From: CAZMGD01 sp964565705
GTDB taxonomy: Bacteria; Actinomycetota; Acidimicrobiia; Acidimicrobiales; Ilumatobacteraceae
DNA length: 61,283 nucleotides
Direction of reading: 5' to 3'
Assembly (NCBI GenBank): GCA_964565705.1
Contig: CAZMGD010000009.1
Span: 1-61,283, forward strand
Shown here: positions 59,969 through 61,283 of the stretch, piece by piece
Position numbering within the stretch: position 1 is the stretch's first letter
How the letters are laid out: each line of letters begins with the position of its first letter
Made by a program: the position numbers and the translations under genes
Notes under the pieces: generated by a model
Told to the model about the DNA's origin: nothing
What the model saw: the letters and a program-made list of their open reading frames with translations, nothing else
The model's database searches: none

Positions 59969-60934
59969 ATGGCCCACCGGGAGGATCGACCGCACCACCC
60001 TGGGCGCGGGACCGGTCGTCGCGCCGGGTTCGCGCTGCTGACGGTGCCCACCGTCGTCCTCCTGACGGTTTTGCCGGCCGGGGCCTCGTCCGGCGGCCGC
60101 CAGATCAAGGACACGGAGAACACCCGCACCGTGTACCTCGTGTGCGCCGCGCTGGTGCTGCTTGCCGTCGGTCTCGCTGTGTTCACCTGGTGGTTCTGGC
60201 GCAACACGCGGCGCGATCCCGAGGCGCTGGCGCCGCTCGAGGTCATGGGCGAGCGCCGGTTCGTCGATGGCGACCAAACCACGCGTCAGACGCTGCTGGA
60301 CGCCAACCGGCCCGTCGGTGCAGTGCCGCTCGTCCTCGGCGCGGTCGAACCACTGATGATCGAACCGGAGGCCGAACCGGTGCCGGCGAGCGCGGCGTCG
60401 GATGGCGACGCGACCGAGGCCGGCGGGATCGATCCGGAGTTGGGCGAGCAGACGAAGCTGCTCGAGATCCCCGCCGTACCGGTCGCCCCGGTCGTCGCCA
60501 ACGGGAGCGAACAGCCGACGCCTGTGGCCAACGGTGCAGGCCCGATCGACCCCGGACTGCCACCGACCCCCGACGAGTCCGACGGCAAGCAGCTCAGCCT
60601 GGCGGAGCTCGCCAACCTCGACCCCGGCTTCCAGGAGCCGTTCGACCCGGACGCGCTGACGTCCACTCCGAGCACCGGCATCCCGATCGTCGAGTCGCCA
60701 GAAGCGTGGCTGGAACGTGAGCTGGGCAGGGGCAGGCACAACGGCGACGCCGCGCCCGCGCCGACCGGCGACCGGAACGGGGACGGCGACGGCGACGGTG
60801 ACGGTGACGGCACTCTGCCTGTCGTGGTGGCGACGGACGCCGATACCGACGAGCTGCCGGTCGCGACGACCGAGCAGGAGTCCGGGGAGGGTCGATCGGC
60901 CGAACCGTCCGCGGCCGTCGCCGACCCGGAGTAG
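59969..60934 (+). CDS. Hypothetical protein with two hydrophobic segments and acidic tail
   Basis: A 321-aa protein. Residues about 20-40 are a signal-like segment (FALLTVPTVVLLTVLPAGASS), and about 54-76 a TM helix (VYLVCAALVLLAVGLAVFTWWFWRN). The rest is a long cytoplasmic-side or external acidic, Pro/Ala-rich tail with a DGDGDGDGDG run (DNA microsatellite gacggcgacggtgacggtg at about 60783-60811). It has PLEVMGERRF after the helix, an actinobacterial motif of unknown role. ATG at 59969. Confidence 0.68.
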   Translation: MAHREDRPHHPGRGTGRRAGFALLTVPTVVLLTVLPAGASSGGRQIKDTENTRTVYLVCAALVLLAVGLAVFTWWFWRNTRRDPEALAPLEVMGERRFVDGDQTTRQTLLDANRPVGAVPLVLGAVEPLMIEPEAEPVPASAASDGDATEAGGIDPELGEQTKLLEIPAVPVAPVVANGSEQPTPVANGAGPIDPGLPPTPDESDGKQLSLAELANLDPGFQEPFDPDALTSTPSTGIPIVESPEAWLERELGRGRHNGDAAPAPTGDRNGDGDGDGDGDGTLPVVVATDADTDELPVATTEQESGEGRSAEPSAAVADPE

Positions 60935-60952
60935 GCCGGGTACGGTCCAGCC

Positions 60953-61177
60953 ATGGCCGAGCTCGACATCGACGCAATGATCGCCCGCTTCCGCGAGCGG
61001 GCCGCCGCCGTGAAGCAGCGCCCGCTACCGCCCGTCGCCGGTGAGGAGCGCGCCCACTTCCTGCAGCAGGCCAAGATCGACTTCCAGGACTTCGCGATCA
61101 TCGGCGACGCCGAAGGCTCGCTCGAAGACGGCGTGCTGGTGCTGCGGGTGGACCTCCGCCCGACGCCGACGACCTGA
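60953..61177 (+). CDS. Small conserved hypothetical protein
   Basis: A 74-aa protein: ELDIDAMIARFRERAAAVKQRPLPP, then AHFLQQAKIDFQDFAIIGDAEGSLEDGVLVLRVDLRP. It has a helical start and a short beta hairpin, no membrane segment. The codon pattern is good and the start is 18 nt after the previous stop, so it is probably co-transcribed. Function unknown. Confidence 0.72.
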   Translation: MAELDIDAMIARFRERAAAVKQRPLPPVAGEERAHFLQQAKIDFQDFAIIGDAEGSLEDGVLVLRVDLRPTPTT

Positions 61178-61230
61178 ACAACCGCGTTGTCCGGTCCGCG
61201 GGAGGCGTTGCTAGATTGTCTCCCCGCAAC

Positions 61231-61283
61231 GCGGACGTGGCTCAGCTGGTAGAGCATCACCTTGCCAAGGTGAGGGTCGCGGG
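61231..61283 (+). tRNA. tRNA-Gly(GCC), 5' part, cut by window edge
   Basis: The sequence begins gcggacgtggctcagctggt; the acceptor strand GCGGACG and D-arm with GGCTCAGCTGGTAGAGC are intact. The anticodon stem CACCT/AGGTG encloses loop TTGCCAA with anticodon GCC. It ends after ggtcgcggg at the start of the T arm. Confidence 0.92.

Noticed and set aside
60780..60811. gacggcgacggtgacggt run as a regulatory repeat
   Set aside because: In-frame Asp-Gly codons in an acidic tail; a plain microsatellite.

Overview
This 61.3 kb window is GC-rich actinobacterial chromosome. Evidence for that is a WhiB regulator, a homodimeric-type AceE, many GTG starts and tightly overlapping operons. The paired secreted enzymes carrying repeated 'LDTR' modules make me favour Acidimicrobiia (Ilumatobacter-like), but that rank is inference. 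One 100-N scaffold gap (26443-26542) interrupts a gene.

Left edge to 4.7 kb: the start of pyruvate dehydrogenase E1 (aceE, minus strand, cut by the window edge), then an SGNH-type hydrolase and a polysaccharide deacetylase that overlap by 4 nt and share the same C-terminal triple-repeat architecture, then ribonuclease HI.

4.7-32.4 kb, the centrepiece: a contractile injection system (phage-tail-like, eCIS family) built from two facing arms. The plus arm has a DUF4255 (Pvc16-like) gene, then three paralogous single-pass membrane proteins (726, 848 and 2404 aa) and a cytochrome P450. Each membrane protein has a cytoplasmic-looking double Ig-like head, a PR-x-W-x-G motif, one membrane helix at about residue 213-248, and outward carboxypeptidase-regulatory-like repeats. 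The minus arm reads, in transcription order: lipoprotein, DUF4280 PAAR-like tip, sheath, two tubes, tail assembly protein, a 57-aa DUF6760-like protein, a third tube, a Pro/Ala-rich DUF4157 (eCIS_core) protein with HELTH, LysM, VgrG-like spike, gp25, baseplate J, tail protein I, and a tail-anchored zinc-ribbon protein. Most minus-arm genes overlap by 1-32 nt. I see no AAA+ ATPase, tape measure or fibre. The three membrane proteins next to tail genes suggest a particle docked on the inner face of the membrane rather than one released. That is the best candidate here for a poorly described system.

32.4-41 kb: SDR dehydrogenase, ArgJ, divergent MarR/YceI, an SRPBCC protein, a TIGR01777 epimerase, a membrane-anchored hypothetical, RNase P RNA (minus strand, with a duplicated 3' end 0.3 kb away), and two Tat-exported ferritin-like proteins.

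41-61 kb: a glycerol operon (glpD, an alkyl-DHAP-synthase-like flavoenzyme, a membrane protein, glpK), WhiB, trpD-thrB, a DEDDh exonuclease/GIY-YIG fusion, a NYN-domain protein, SURF1, DUF4262, a GH38 alpha-mannosidase with a perfect 25-bp palindrome inside its reading frame, a saccharopine-dehydrogenase-like protein, a SET-domain protein, a SAM-riboswitch-like leader with metX, several small hypotheticals, and the 5' part of a tRNA-Gly(GCC) at the right edge.
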